From Acidobacteriota bacterium (GTDB taxonomy: Bacteria > Acidobacteriota > Terriglobia > Terriglobales > Acidobacteriaceae), in the NCBI GenBank assembly GCA_021781255.1, contig JAJXXG010000536.1:1-7570 (forward strand): 7,570 bases of DNA, given 5' to 3'. The notes below the pieces were generated by a model. It did no database searches. It saw only the letters and a list, made by a program, of their open reading frames with translations, and was not told where the DNA came from. Positions 1 through 5,806 of this stretch are shown piece by piece (the stretch's first letter is position 1; each line of letters starts with the position of its first letter). A program made the translations under genes and the position numbers.

Positions 1-21
1 GCTGGGGCGAGGGGCTCCAGC
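1..21 (+). other. Hairpin in the rpsF leader next to the ribosome-binding site
   Basis: The first 21 bases form a short stem: GCTGG at 1-5 pairs with CCAGC at 17-21, and two more pairs (one G-U) are possible inside, leaving a 7-nt loop. It ends 4 nt before the AAGGA ribosome-binding site of rpsF. In several bacteria the S6:S18 complex represses its own operon by binding a leader structure; this stem could be part of such a site. The leader is cut by the window edge and I cannot confirm the conserved features of that motif. Confidence 0.3.
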
Positions 22-36
22 GGAAAAGGAAACCGG

Positions 37-480
37 ATGTCCCGTTTGTATGAGGTTATGTTTATCGTTCGGCCCGACGCGGTCGAAGAGGATGTCGACA
101 AGCTGATTGCCGGCTTTAACACTTCCGTCACCAACGGCGGCGGAGTGGTCAAGTCTGTCGAGAAGATGGGCCGGCGCAAGCTTGCATACATGGTGCGCAA
201 GTTCAACGACGGCAACTATGTTCTGCTGACCATCGAGGCCAACGGCGCGGTCGTGCTTGAGCTGGAGCGCCGCCTGCGCGTCTCCGAGCCGGTGATCAAG
301 TTCATCACCGTGCGCATTGACGAGGAAGAGAAGCGGCTTGCCAAGGTGAAGGCGCTGCGCGGCACGCGCAGGAAGCTGAGCGCGGAGCCCGCCGCCGCCC
401 CGGCACCGATCCCGGCTCCGGCCCCGGTTGCGGCTCCGGCTTCGGCTGAGGCCCCTGAAGCGGTTCAGGCCAGCGCCTGA
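37..480 (+). CDS. rpsF: 30S ribosomal protein bS6
   Basis: Small-subunit ribosomal protein bS6, which binds the central domain of 16S rRNA as a heterodimer with bS18. The 147-residue product opens with the characteristic S6 strand (MSRLYEVMFIVRPD), followed by the GRRKLAYMVRKFNDGNYVLL segment at about residues 45-64 and the RVSEPVIKFITVRID strand at about 81-95. The folded S6 core ends near residue 112. The last 33 or so residues are an Ala/Pro-rich tail that looks disordered, so the protein is longer than the usual 95-135 residues. The ATG at 37 follows an AAGGA ribosome-binding site at 26-30 with a 6-nt gap. It is the first gene of the rpsF-rpsR-rplI run, and the next gene, its binding partner S18, starts 119 bp downstream. 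Family identity is seen directly from the sequence. Confidence 0.97.
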   Translation: MSRLYEVMFIVRPDAVEEDVDKLIAGFNTSVTNGGGVVKSVEKMGRRKLAYMVRKFNDGNYVLLTIEANGAVVLELERRLRVSEPVIKFITVRIDEEEKRLAKVKALRGTRRKLSAEPAAAPAPIPAPAPVAAPASAEAPEAVQASA

Positions 481-599
481 GGCTTGTCACGAATCGCCGC
501 CGCCGGCGCCCTTGAATGACGCGACCGGCTCCGGCCCAATCCTGTGTTCCCGCGCCCCTGACCGGACGCCGGAAGCAAAGAGAATCATGAGGTAACACG

Positions 600-980
600 A
601 TGTCTGAAGAGACCCCTGGCAAGGCGCCCGAGACGGGCGCAGCACCCCAAGCCGCCGCTGCGGAGACCGGCCCAAGCCCGAGCGCGCATCCTTCCCGTCC
701 GGCCGGACGGCCAGCGGGCGGCCCTGGCGGCCGTCCCGGTGGCGGCCCCGGTGGCCGCGGCAAGTTCTTCCGCCGCAAGAAGGTGTGCAAGTTCTGCACG
801 GAGAAGATTGACGCGATCCCTTACCGCGATGTCCGTCTGCTGCAAGGGTTTGTGGCCGAACGCGGCAAGATTGTGCCGCGACGGCTTACCGGCGTGTGCA
901 CGACGCACCAGCGCCGCCTGACCCGCGCCATCAAGCAGGCCCGGAACATCGCCCTGCTGCCCTTCGCCACGCGGCACTAA
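600..980 (+). CDS. rpsR: 30S ribosomal protein bS18, zinc-binding form with long N-terminal extension
   Basis: Small-subunit ribosomal protein bS18, partner of bS6 on the platform of the 30S subunit. The conserved core occupies about residues 55-126 ([12 protein letters not shown], then [16 protein letters not shown], then [20 protein letters not shown]). It carries C63, C66, C100 and H103, a CxxC/CxxH set typical of the zinc-binding (C+) type of S18. The protein is 126 residues, while bS18 is usually about 75. The extra 54 residues at the N-terminus are Ala/Pro at first and then Gly/Pro/Arg-rich, encoded by very GC-rich repetitive DNA at about 690-760. The ATG at 600 is preceded by GAGGT at 589-593 with a 6-nt gap, which supports the extended start; the only internal in-frame ATG candidates would cut into the core. 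No ssb or priB lies between rpsF and rpsR. Confidence 0.96.
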   Translation: MSEETPGKAPETGAAPQAAAAETGPSPSAHPSRPAGRPAGGPGGRPGGGPGGRGKFFRRKKVCKFCTEKIDAIPYRDVRLLQGFVAERGKIVPRRLTGVCTTHQRRLTRAIKQARNIALLPFATRH

Positions 981-1044
981 GCGGCGCATGTCGCCTGGTC
1001 CCGCCTGTAACCAATTAGTTGCAGGAAGCAGCGGGGCGAAAGTG

Positions 1045-1074
1045 GCGACAATGTTTCCGATGCCGATGTAGAAT
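1045..1074 (+). promoter_or_regulatory. Candidate sigma-70-like promoter for rplI
   Basis: The rpsR-rplI gap contains TAGAAT at 1069-1074 (5 of 6 matches to TATAAT), with GCGACA at 1045-1050 (4 of 6 matches to TTGACA) 18 bp upstream. A start near 1081 would give an untranslated leader of about 80 nt before rplI. The unusually wide gap between two ribosomal genes makes a secondary promoter plausible. The -35 match is poor and such matches arise by chance, so this is only a candidate; the three genes may equally be read from one upstream promoter outside the window. Confidence 0.3.
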
Positions 1075-1162
1075 CCTGCGCGGTGCAACCCCTGGCTGCC
1101 GTTGGTGTCTAACAGACAAGACGGCCAGCCCGAGCGCCGCCCGCAACACTGGAGATTTTGAA

Positions 1163-1651
1163 ATGGAAGTTATTCTGAAGGAAGACGTAGCTAACCTGGG
1201 CCACCGCGGCGATGTCGTCAAGGTGGCCGACGGCTACGGCCGTAACTTTCTGCTGCCCCGCAAGCTGGCGCTGCAGGCTACCCTGGCAAACAAGGCTGTC
1301 ATCGAGCAGATGAAGGCCTCTGCCGCCCGCCGCTCCGCCACTGAAAAGGCGCAGGCGGAGGAGCTGGTGAGCAAACTGGCGCCGGTCGTGCTGAGCTTTA
1401 CGCGCAAGTCGGGCGAAAATGGCCAGCTTTTTGGCTCGGTGACGTCGGCTGATATTGCCGGCGAACTCGAAACCAAGGGCTTTGAGGTGGACCGCCGCAA
1501 GATTCAGCTTTCTGATCCGCTGAAGAGCCTGGGCGACTACACCGTGGCCATCAAGCTGCACCGCGAAGTGACCGCGCACGTGAAGGTGCAGGTGATTGGC
1601 GATGCGGCAGAGGAAGCCGCGCCCGTGGCGGAAGCCGCCGTCGCCGAGTAG
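1163..1651 (+). CDS. rplI: 50S ribosomal protein bL9
   Basis: Large-subunit ribosomal protein bL9, which bridges from the L1 stalk base outward through an N-terminal domain, a long helix and a C-terminal domain. The N-terminal domain is unmistakable: MEVILKEDVANLGHRGDVV followed by ADGYGRNFLLPRKLA at about 22-36. The connecting helix spans about 41-75, and the C-terminal domain includes GQLFGSVTSADIA at about 88-99 and the HREVTAHVKVQV strand at about 133-144. The last 18 residues form an Ala/Glu/Pro-rich tail. The 162-residue length is near the family norm (about 148) plus this tail. An open frame continues upstream to 1019, but the family N-terminus is MEVIL and a GGAG site lies at 1151-1154, 8 nt before the ATG at 1163. 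A 182-bp gap separates it from rpsR; see the candidate promoter at 1045-1074. Confidence 0.97.
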   Translation: MEVILKEDVANLGHRGDVVKVADGYGRNFLLPRKLALQATLANKAVIEQMKASAARRSATEKAQAEELVSKLAPVVLSFTRKSGENGQLFGSVTSADIAGELETKGFEVDRRKIQLSDPLKSLGDYTVAIKLHREVTAHVKVQVIGDAAEEAAPVAEAAVAE

Positions 1652-1672
1652 TTCGAAAACACTTATGCCACT

Positions 1673-1700
1673 CCGCCTTCCGGGTTGCCCTGGAAGGCGG
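1673..1700 (+). terminator. Intrinsic terminator-like hairpin after rplI, in the convergent gap
   Basis: A perfect 9-bp inverted repeat, CCGCCTTCC at 1673-1681 and GGAAGGCGG at 1692-1700, encloses a 10-nt loop in which GGG and CCC can extend the stem beyond a single bulged T. It begins 21 nt after the rplI stop. On the + strand it is followed at once by TTGTGTCTCT, a broken U-tract. On the - strand, where transcripts from the lipoprotein gene arrive, the T-run (GTTTTC) comes only about 11 nt after the stem. The hairpin therefore probably ends the ribosomal operon and may act weakly in both directions. Confidence 0.75.
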
Positions 1701-1751
1701 TTGTGTCTCTGCTGGAGCCATGCGGAGCCCGATTGCCGGACCCGGCGGGCA

Positions 1752-2300
1752 CTAAAAGAGATCCTGCTCCGGAGCGCCGCCGCTGAGCACGACCAGCTTC
1801 TTGAAGGCCTTGGCCATCTTGTCCTGAAAGTGCGGAACCTCTTCCGCCTTGTCGAGAGAGAAGAGCAGCCGCACGCGATTGCCCAACAGGCCGGGGTCCA
1901 CGTGATTCTGCTTGTCGTAGCAGACTCTTCCCGTCTTTCCGCTTACTGAAATCAGCGTGAGCCGCAGGAGTTTGTCCCGCTGCTGGACAGCGTCGCTGGG
2001 GTCAAACACATCCCAGACCGCAGTGTTTGTGTCGAGCGCGTTCAGATATTGATCGCAATGGCCGCCTGGCTCTCTGACAGTCATCATTTTTGTGGATGGA
2101 TCCCATGAAACCTCGATGCTGTCGTTGATTTCATCCTCGGGGCTGAGCGCGAGCAACTGGCCGCGCACGTAGTCAAACAGCTCGGGCGCGGTGGGCTCGG
2201 GCCTGGGAGGCGGCGCGGTTTTGCCGTGGTGTGTTTGTGCGGAACATGCAGGCAGAATGCAGAGGAGCACCGCCGTGCAGATCCGTGTGAGGTGATTCAT
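1752..2300 (-). CDS. Predicted lipoprotein of unknown function
   Basis: A 182-residue predicted outer- or inner-membrane lipoprotein; I do not recognise the family. The N-terminus has a short positive region (MNHLTR), a hydrophobic stretch and the lipobox LPAC with the lipidated cysteine at residue 19, then a Pro/Thr-rich linker at about 28-39. The mature part is soluble in character, with two cysteines (C82 and C127) that could form a disulfide in the periplasm. It contains a strand-rich middle (IEVSWDPSTKMMTVREPGGHCDQYL) and a charged C-terminal helix at about 150-170. The open frame runs upstream to 2639, but that part lies over the ABC ATPase gene and has no family look. The ATG at 2300 has AAGGAG nearby with about 10 nt spacing and directly precedes the signal peptide, so I chose it. 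It lies 112 bp after the ABC ATPase gene and converges on rplI. Confidence 0.8.
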   Translation of the reverse strand: MNHLTRICTAVLLCILPACSAQTHHGKTAPPPRPEPTAPELFDYVRGQLLALSPEDEINDSIEVSWDPSTKMMTVREPGGHCDQYLNALDTNTAVWDVFDPSDAVQQRDKLLRLTLISVSGKTGRVCYDKQNHVDPGLLGNRVRLLFSLDKAEEVPHFQDKMAKAFKKLVVLSGGAPEQDLF

Positions 2301-2412
2301 ACCCTGCCTTCTCCTTGCGCGTTCAGCTTCAGCGCGGTGAGGTTCACTTCGTTGCGCATTGCGGATTGTTCCGGTTGATGCTGCTGCGGGTCGTGCGTGC
2401 CTGCGCGCGATT

Positions 2413-3288
2413 TCATCCCGTGCGCGGTGCATCGTGAGGCGATTCGGGTTGCGCACTCCTGACGAAGGCGAGAGGCATGTCTCGCGGGGTGCGCAGAGTG
2501 GGAACAGCGGCCAGCAGGCTGCGCGTGTAGGAGTGAGCGGGCGCGGAGAGCAGGCGGGCGGCTGGCCCAGTCTCAACCACCTGACCCGACCGCATGACAG
2601 CCACCCGGCTTGCCACCTGGCCGACCACGGCCAGGTCATGTGAGATGAACAGCATGGCCAGCGCCTGCTCGCGCTGCAGCCGGGTGAGCAGATCCAGAAT
2701 CTGCGCCTGCACCGTTACGTCGAGCGCGGTGGTGGGTTCGTCGGCGATAAGCAGGCGCGGGCGGTTGATGAGCGCCATGGCGATGAGGATGCGCTGGCGC
2801 TGTCCGCCGGAAAACTGATGCGGGTAGTCGCCATAGCGGCTGGCGGCATCGGGAATTGCAACGGCTTCAAGCGCGGCGATGGCTTTGCGCTTCGCCTCGC
2901 GGCCTGTCCATGAGGGAGCGTGTGCAGTGGCGCACTCGGCCACCTGGCGGCCGATGGGCATCACGGGGTTCAGCGCCGTCATGGGCTCCTGGAAGATCAT
3001 CGAGATCTGGCGTCCGCGCACCTGCCGCAGCGCATTCGGCGGCTGCCGCAGCAGGTCAATCAATGCGTTGTTGCCGGCGTCCGGGTTTTGCCACAGGATC
3101 TGGCCCTTTACCAGCGCGGACGGTCCGAGCAGGCCGGGGATGGCCAGCGCCGTGGCGCTCTTGCCGGAGCCGGATTCGCCGACCAGCCCGAGCACTTCTC
3201 CCTCATCGAGATAAAGGCTCACTCCGCGCACGGCTTCGGTAGCGCCAAAGCGGATGCGCAGGTCGCGAATGTCAAGAAGCGGCGGCAT
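2413..3288 (-). CDS. ABC transporter ATP-binding protein, dipeptide/oligopeptide (DppD/OppD) type
   Basis: A 291-residue ATPase subunit that would drive import of peptides, nickel or a similar solute from the cytoplasmic face of the membrane. All nucleotide-binding motifs are intact: Walker A GESGSGKS at 37-44, Q-loop [10 protein letters not shown] at 99-108, signature FSGGQRQR at 159-166, Walker B LLIADEP at 179-185, D-loop ALD at 188-190 and H-loop H217 in ISHDL. The DPxxALNP-like Q-loop and the ending [12 protein letters not shown] at about 252-263 are marks of the peptide/nickel subfamily. The C-terminus is short: OppD/DppD proteins usually run to about 320-340 residues, and here the tail after the [10 protein letters not shown] motif is only 28 residues. 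No permease or solute-binding protein gene is in the window, so its transporter partner is unknown. It follows the YeiH-family gene by 63 bp on the same strand; no clear ribosome-binding site precedes the ATG. Confidence 0.92.
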   Translation of the reverse strand: MPPLLDIRDLRIRFGATEAVRGVSLYLDEGEVLGLVGESGSGKSATALAIPGLLGPSALVKGQILWQNPDAGNNALIDLLRQPPNALRQVRGRQISMIFQEPMTALNPVMPIGRQVAECATAHAPSWTGREAKRKAIAALEAVAIPDAASRYGDYPHQFSGGQRQRILIAMALINRPRLLIADEPTTALDVTVQAQILDLLTRLQREQALAMLFISHDLAVVGQVASRVAVMRSGQVVETGPAARLLSAPAHSYTRSLLAAVPTLRTPRDMPLAFVRSAQPESPHDAPRTG

Positions 3289-3351
3289 GAAGCCATCGTA
3301 GCTGATCCGGCAAACAGAAGTCTGAAGATTGCGCCGCGATGGCCGCTGAAC

Positions 3352-4272
3352 TTACAGCGAGATCCACCCGGCGCGGATCAGCGCGAGCGAGCCCACCGCC
3401 ACCACGAGCCAGAGCAGAACGCCCTGCAGCAGCGGCCGTATGCCCACCTCACGCAGGGTTTTCTTTGAGAGCCCGGTGCCGATGAGGAAAAGCGTGACGG
3501 TGAGGCCGATGACGCCCAGATGCTTCATTTCGGTATACGCAGGCTGAAAGACGTGGACGTAGGTGTTGGCCACCGCGGCGAGGCAGAAGAAGAGAATGAA
3601 CCAGGGCCACTGGACGCGTGCCTTGCTCCTGTTGAACGCAGAGGTACCGATGGACATGGGCACGATCCAGAGGGCGCGGGCGAGCTTGACGGTGGTGCCT
3701 ACGGCCAGCGCGACTGCTCCGAACTTGGCGGCGGCGCCGACGACGGAACTGGTGTCATGAATGGCGAGCGCCGACCAGAGCCCGAACTGAGTCTGCGTGA
3801 GGTGCAGCATGTTGCCGATGAATGGAAAGGCGATGAGGGCGACGGAGTTGAGGACAAAGACGGTGCCCAGTGAAACGGCGATCTCCTCTTCCGTGGCGTT
3901 GGAGAGGGGCGCAATGGCAGCGATAGCACTGCCGCCGCAGATGGCCGTGCCCGCGGAGATGAGGAAGGAGATGCGCTTCTCGACCGCCAGCACCTTGCCC
4001 AGTCCCCAGCCCAGCAGCATGGCAAAGGTGATGCTGGCCGCGGTGTAGAAGAAACCCGAGCGGCCTACGCGAATGACCTGCTGCAGGTCCATGCCGAATC
4101 CGAGACCGACCACGGAGACCTGGAGGAGGAGCTTCGACAGGCGCTTGGCGTCAAGGTGAAACGGATGAACGAAGGAGAAGCCGTACACAAGCCCGGCGAC
4201 CAGCGCGAGAGGCGGCGAAAAAAGACCGCTTGCGGCAAGGATCAACCCGGCAAAGAAGAGATTCCTGGACAT
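3352..4272 (-). CDS. YeiH family (UPF0324) membrane protein, putative sulfate exporter family
   Basis: A 306-residue polytopic inner-membrane protein of the YeiH/UPF0324 family (Pfam Cons_hypoth698), often labelled putative sulfate exporter; no transport substrate is established from sequence. About nine to ten hydrophobic segments can be read. Family signatures are the GTAICGGSAIAA motif at about 108-119, the HDTSSVVGAAAKFG segment at 172-185 followed by TVKLARALWIVPM at 194-206, and PWFILFF at 223-229. E. coli YeiH has the matching SSICGAAA, HEVAQVV and SKMLRVMMLAP segments. The length is slightly below the 340-350 of E. coli YeiH, the shortfall being at the N-terminus. The start at 4272 lacks a good ribosome-binding site, but no better upstream ATG is evident. 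The LysR regulator gene ends 54 bp upstream on the same strand, reproducing the known yeiE-yeiH neighbourhood. Confidence 0.93.
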   Translation of the reverse strand: MSRNLFFAGLILAASGLFSPPLALVAGLVYGFSFVHPFHLDAKRLSKLLLQVSVVGLGFGMDLQQVIRVGRSGFFYTAASITFAMLLGWGLGKVLAVEKRISFLISAGTAICGGSAIAAIAPLSNATEEEIAVSLGTVFVLNSVALIAFPFIGNMLHLTQTQFGLWSALAIHDTSSVVGAAAKFGAVALAVGTTVKLARALWIVPMSIGTSAFNRSKARVQWPWFILFFCLAAVANTYVHVFQPAYTEMKHLGVIGLTVTLFLIGTGLSKKTLREVGIRPLLQGVLLWLVVAVGSLALIRAGWISL

Positions 4273-4326
4273 GAATCAAGCATTGCCGAAGTTTGCTTTC
4301 GAAGTCCAAGCAGAAGTCCTCATGCC

Positions 4327-5295
4327 TTATTTGCGCTTCTTATCATGAAGCACGGGCTGCGGCTTTCCTGCATTGGAAGGAGAGCGCTGAGCGCCGGCGC
4401 GCGCGAAGAGGAAGCGGCGGAACTCCTGCGCCAGGCCCTGGGGCGCCGGGCCGGCGGCGTATGCGATGAGGAAGTCTCGCCGGATGCGTAATCCCTCAAT
4501 CTCGACAATCTTGAAGCTGTTGCCGAGCCGCACGTCCTTGGCGATGGCCCAGCGCGAGACGAAGCCCGCGCCCAGTCCCGCCTCGACCGCGGATTTGATG
4601 GCCTCAACGGAATCGAGTTCCATGACAATCTGCAACGCGGCCCGCTTGACGTGCTGGCGCTCGAGGGCGATCTCGATCACGTGCCGCGTGCCGGAGCCGC
4701 GCTCCCGCACCAGCAGCGGCGTCTCGGTGATTTCCGAGCAGGCCACCGATGTGCGCTCGGCCCACTCATTCGCGGCGGGCACAATCAGAACCAGCTCATC
4801 CACGAGGAATGGCTCGGTCTTCACATCGCGGCTGTGCGCAGGCCCTTCAATCAATCCGAGCGTAATCTGCTGCTGCGCGACGGCGTCCACGATGCGCTCG
4901 GTGTTGCCGCTGATCAATGTGGTCTGCACGCGAGGATGCTCGTGGCGGAAGCCGCTCAGCAGGCGGGGCAGCACATATTGCGCGATGGTTGTGGAGGCGC
5001 CGAGCGCAAGGTGGCCCGCATGCTCGCCGCTCAGGGCGAACACCTCATGCTCGGCGCGCGCCAGGAGCGCGCTCACCTGCGCGGCGTAATGCAGCAGCGT
5101 TTTGCCCGCCTGAGTGAGCGCGATGCGCGACCCGCTGCGGTCAAACAACTGGACGCCGAGATCTTCTTCGAGCGCCTTGATCTGCAGGCTCACCGCGGGC
5201 TGCGTAAGGTAGAGCTCTTCCGCAGCCTTGCGAAAGCTGAGCTGCTCCGCGACCGTGCGAAAGACAACGAGGCGGAAGTTTTCCAGGCTTGCCAT
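4327..5295 (-). CDS. LysR-type transcriptional regulator (YeiE/CysL-like)
   Basis: A 322-residue LysR-family DNA-binding regulator. The N-terminal winged helix-turn-helix is at about residues 4-63 (FRTVAEQLSFRKAAEELYLTQPAVS, then LEEDLGVQLFDRSG). A linker helix follows at about 64-90, and the periplasmic-binding-protein-like effector domain spans about 93-298. The LLVRERGSGTR segment at 195-204 and SVEAIKSAVEAGLGAGFVS at 229-247 resemble the YeiE/CysL/CbbR branch. A basic, Ser/Pro-containing tail of about 22 residues ends the protein. In E. coli the YeiE regulator neighbours and controls yeiH, so the adjacent YeiH-family gene 54 bp downstream is the likely target. Unlike many LysR genes it is codirectional with that target rather than divergent. 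The OsmC gene ends 45 bp upstream. The effector is unknown; sulfur-compound sensing is inferred only from relatives. Confidence 0.94.
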   Translation of the reverse strand: MASLENFRLVVFRTVAEQLSFRKAAEELYLTQPAVSLQIKALEEDLGVQLFDRSGSRIALTQAGKTLLHYAAQVSALLARAEHEVFALSGEHAGHLALGASTTIAQYVLPRLLSGFRHEHPRVQTTLISGNTERIVDAVAQQQITLGLIEGPAHSRDVKTEPFLVDELVLIVPAANEWAERTSVACSEITETPLLVRERGSGTRHVIEIALERQHVKRAALQIVMELDSVEAIKSAVEAGLGAGFVSRWAIAKDVRLGNSFKIVEIEGLRIRRDFLIAYAAGPAPQGLAQEFRRFLFARAGAQRSPSNAGKPQPVLHDKKRK

Positions 5296-5340
5296 ACGGC
5301 AATTATCGCCTCTCCATGACAGGTAAGATGCGAGACGCTC

Positions 5341-5757
5341 TCAGGCCCCTTGCGGGAGGAATTCGCTGAGTGCCAACCTGACCTCAATCTGCGAGGGATT
5401 CAGGAGAGTGTTGTGCACCAGACAGTGATGCACGGAGCGCATCATGCCTTCGGTCTGCTCCTCGGTGAGAGCGAGGGGACAGGACACCTGCACGACGAAA
5501 TTGCCGAGCCGCGAGGGATGGCGCAGTTTATCCGCGTTGACGGTGACCTCCACGTTGCGGTCGTCGAGATGGCGCGTCTTGAGGTACTGGAGCGCGTAGA
5601 AGGCGGCGCAGGAGCCAATTGAACCGAGCAAGAGCTCGGGAGGTGTCATTCCGGAGTCTGCGCCGCCGTTGTCTGTGGGCTGATCGGAAATGATGGAATG
5701 CGAACGTGCTTGAATGGCGAATCTAACCTGGTCGAGATGCGTAACTTTAACTTCCAT
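5341..5757 (-). CDS. OsmC family protein
   Basis: A 138-residue OsmC/Ohr-superfamily protein. Characterised members are cytoplasmic thiol-dependent peroxidases that reduce organic hydroperoxides; the YhfA-like branch has no settled role. The two reactive cysteines of the superfamily are present: C50 in LLGSIGSCAAFYALQYLK at the start of the central helix, and C112 in HHCLVHNTLLNP. The GMTPPELLLGSIGSC segment at 36-50 is the usual family lead-in. The VHNTL ending of the second motif points to the YhfA-like OsmC branch rather than Ohr proper. The open frame continues upstream, but the ATG at 5757 is preceded by AGGAG with 5 nt spacing and gives the normal family length. It lies 49 bp after the sigma gene and 45 bp before the LysR gene, so it is probably transcribed with them. 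Confidence 0.93.
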   Translation of the reverse strand: MEVKVTHLDQVRFAIQARSHSIISDQPTDNGGADSGMTPPELLLGSIGSCAAFYALQYLKTRHLDDRNVEVTVNADKLRHPSRLGNFVVQVSCPLALTEEQTEGMMRSVHHCLVHNTLLNPSQIEVRLALSEFLPQGA

Positions 5758-5806
5758 GATGGCTCCTGGTGTTTCATGGGAATAAAGACACACGCGGGGC
5801 ATTTCG

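Noticed and set aside
305..1088. Long open frames on the - strand across rpsF and rpsR (164 and 167 residues)
   Set aside because: They lie antisense to clear ribosomal protein genes, are rich in Arg/Pro/Ala/Gly as expected from GC-rich shadow frames, and match no family.
1019..1162. N-terminal extension of the bL9 frame back to 1019
   Set aside because: The bL9 family starts at MEVIL, a good ribosome-binding site precedes 1163, and the upstream residues show no domain.
2341..2386. GGAAC followed 16 nt later by CGAA on the - strand, resembling an ECF promoter before the lipoprotein gene
   Set aside because: Only the -35 half is convincing; the -10 half does not match a known ECF consensus, and one GGAAC is expected by chance.
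2301..2639. N-terminal extension of the lipoprotein frame back to 2639
   Set aside because: It would overlap the ABC ATPase gene and bury the signal peptide and lipobox; the residues are typical shadow composition.
2856..3468. Several + strand open frames (111-182 residues) opposite the ABC ATPase and YeiH-family genes
   Set aside because: They are antisense to intact, well-recognised genes and show no motif.
5302..5307. GATAAT on the - strand just before the LysR start as a -10 element
   Set aside because: It lies too close to the ATG for a useful leader and no -35 element is found at the right distance.
4466..5319. + strand open frames of 207 and 222 residues opposite the LysR gene
   Set aside because: They mirror the codons of the LysR gene and contain no recognisable domain.
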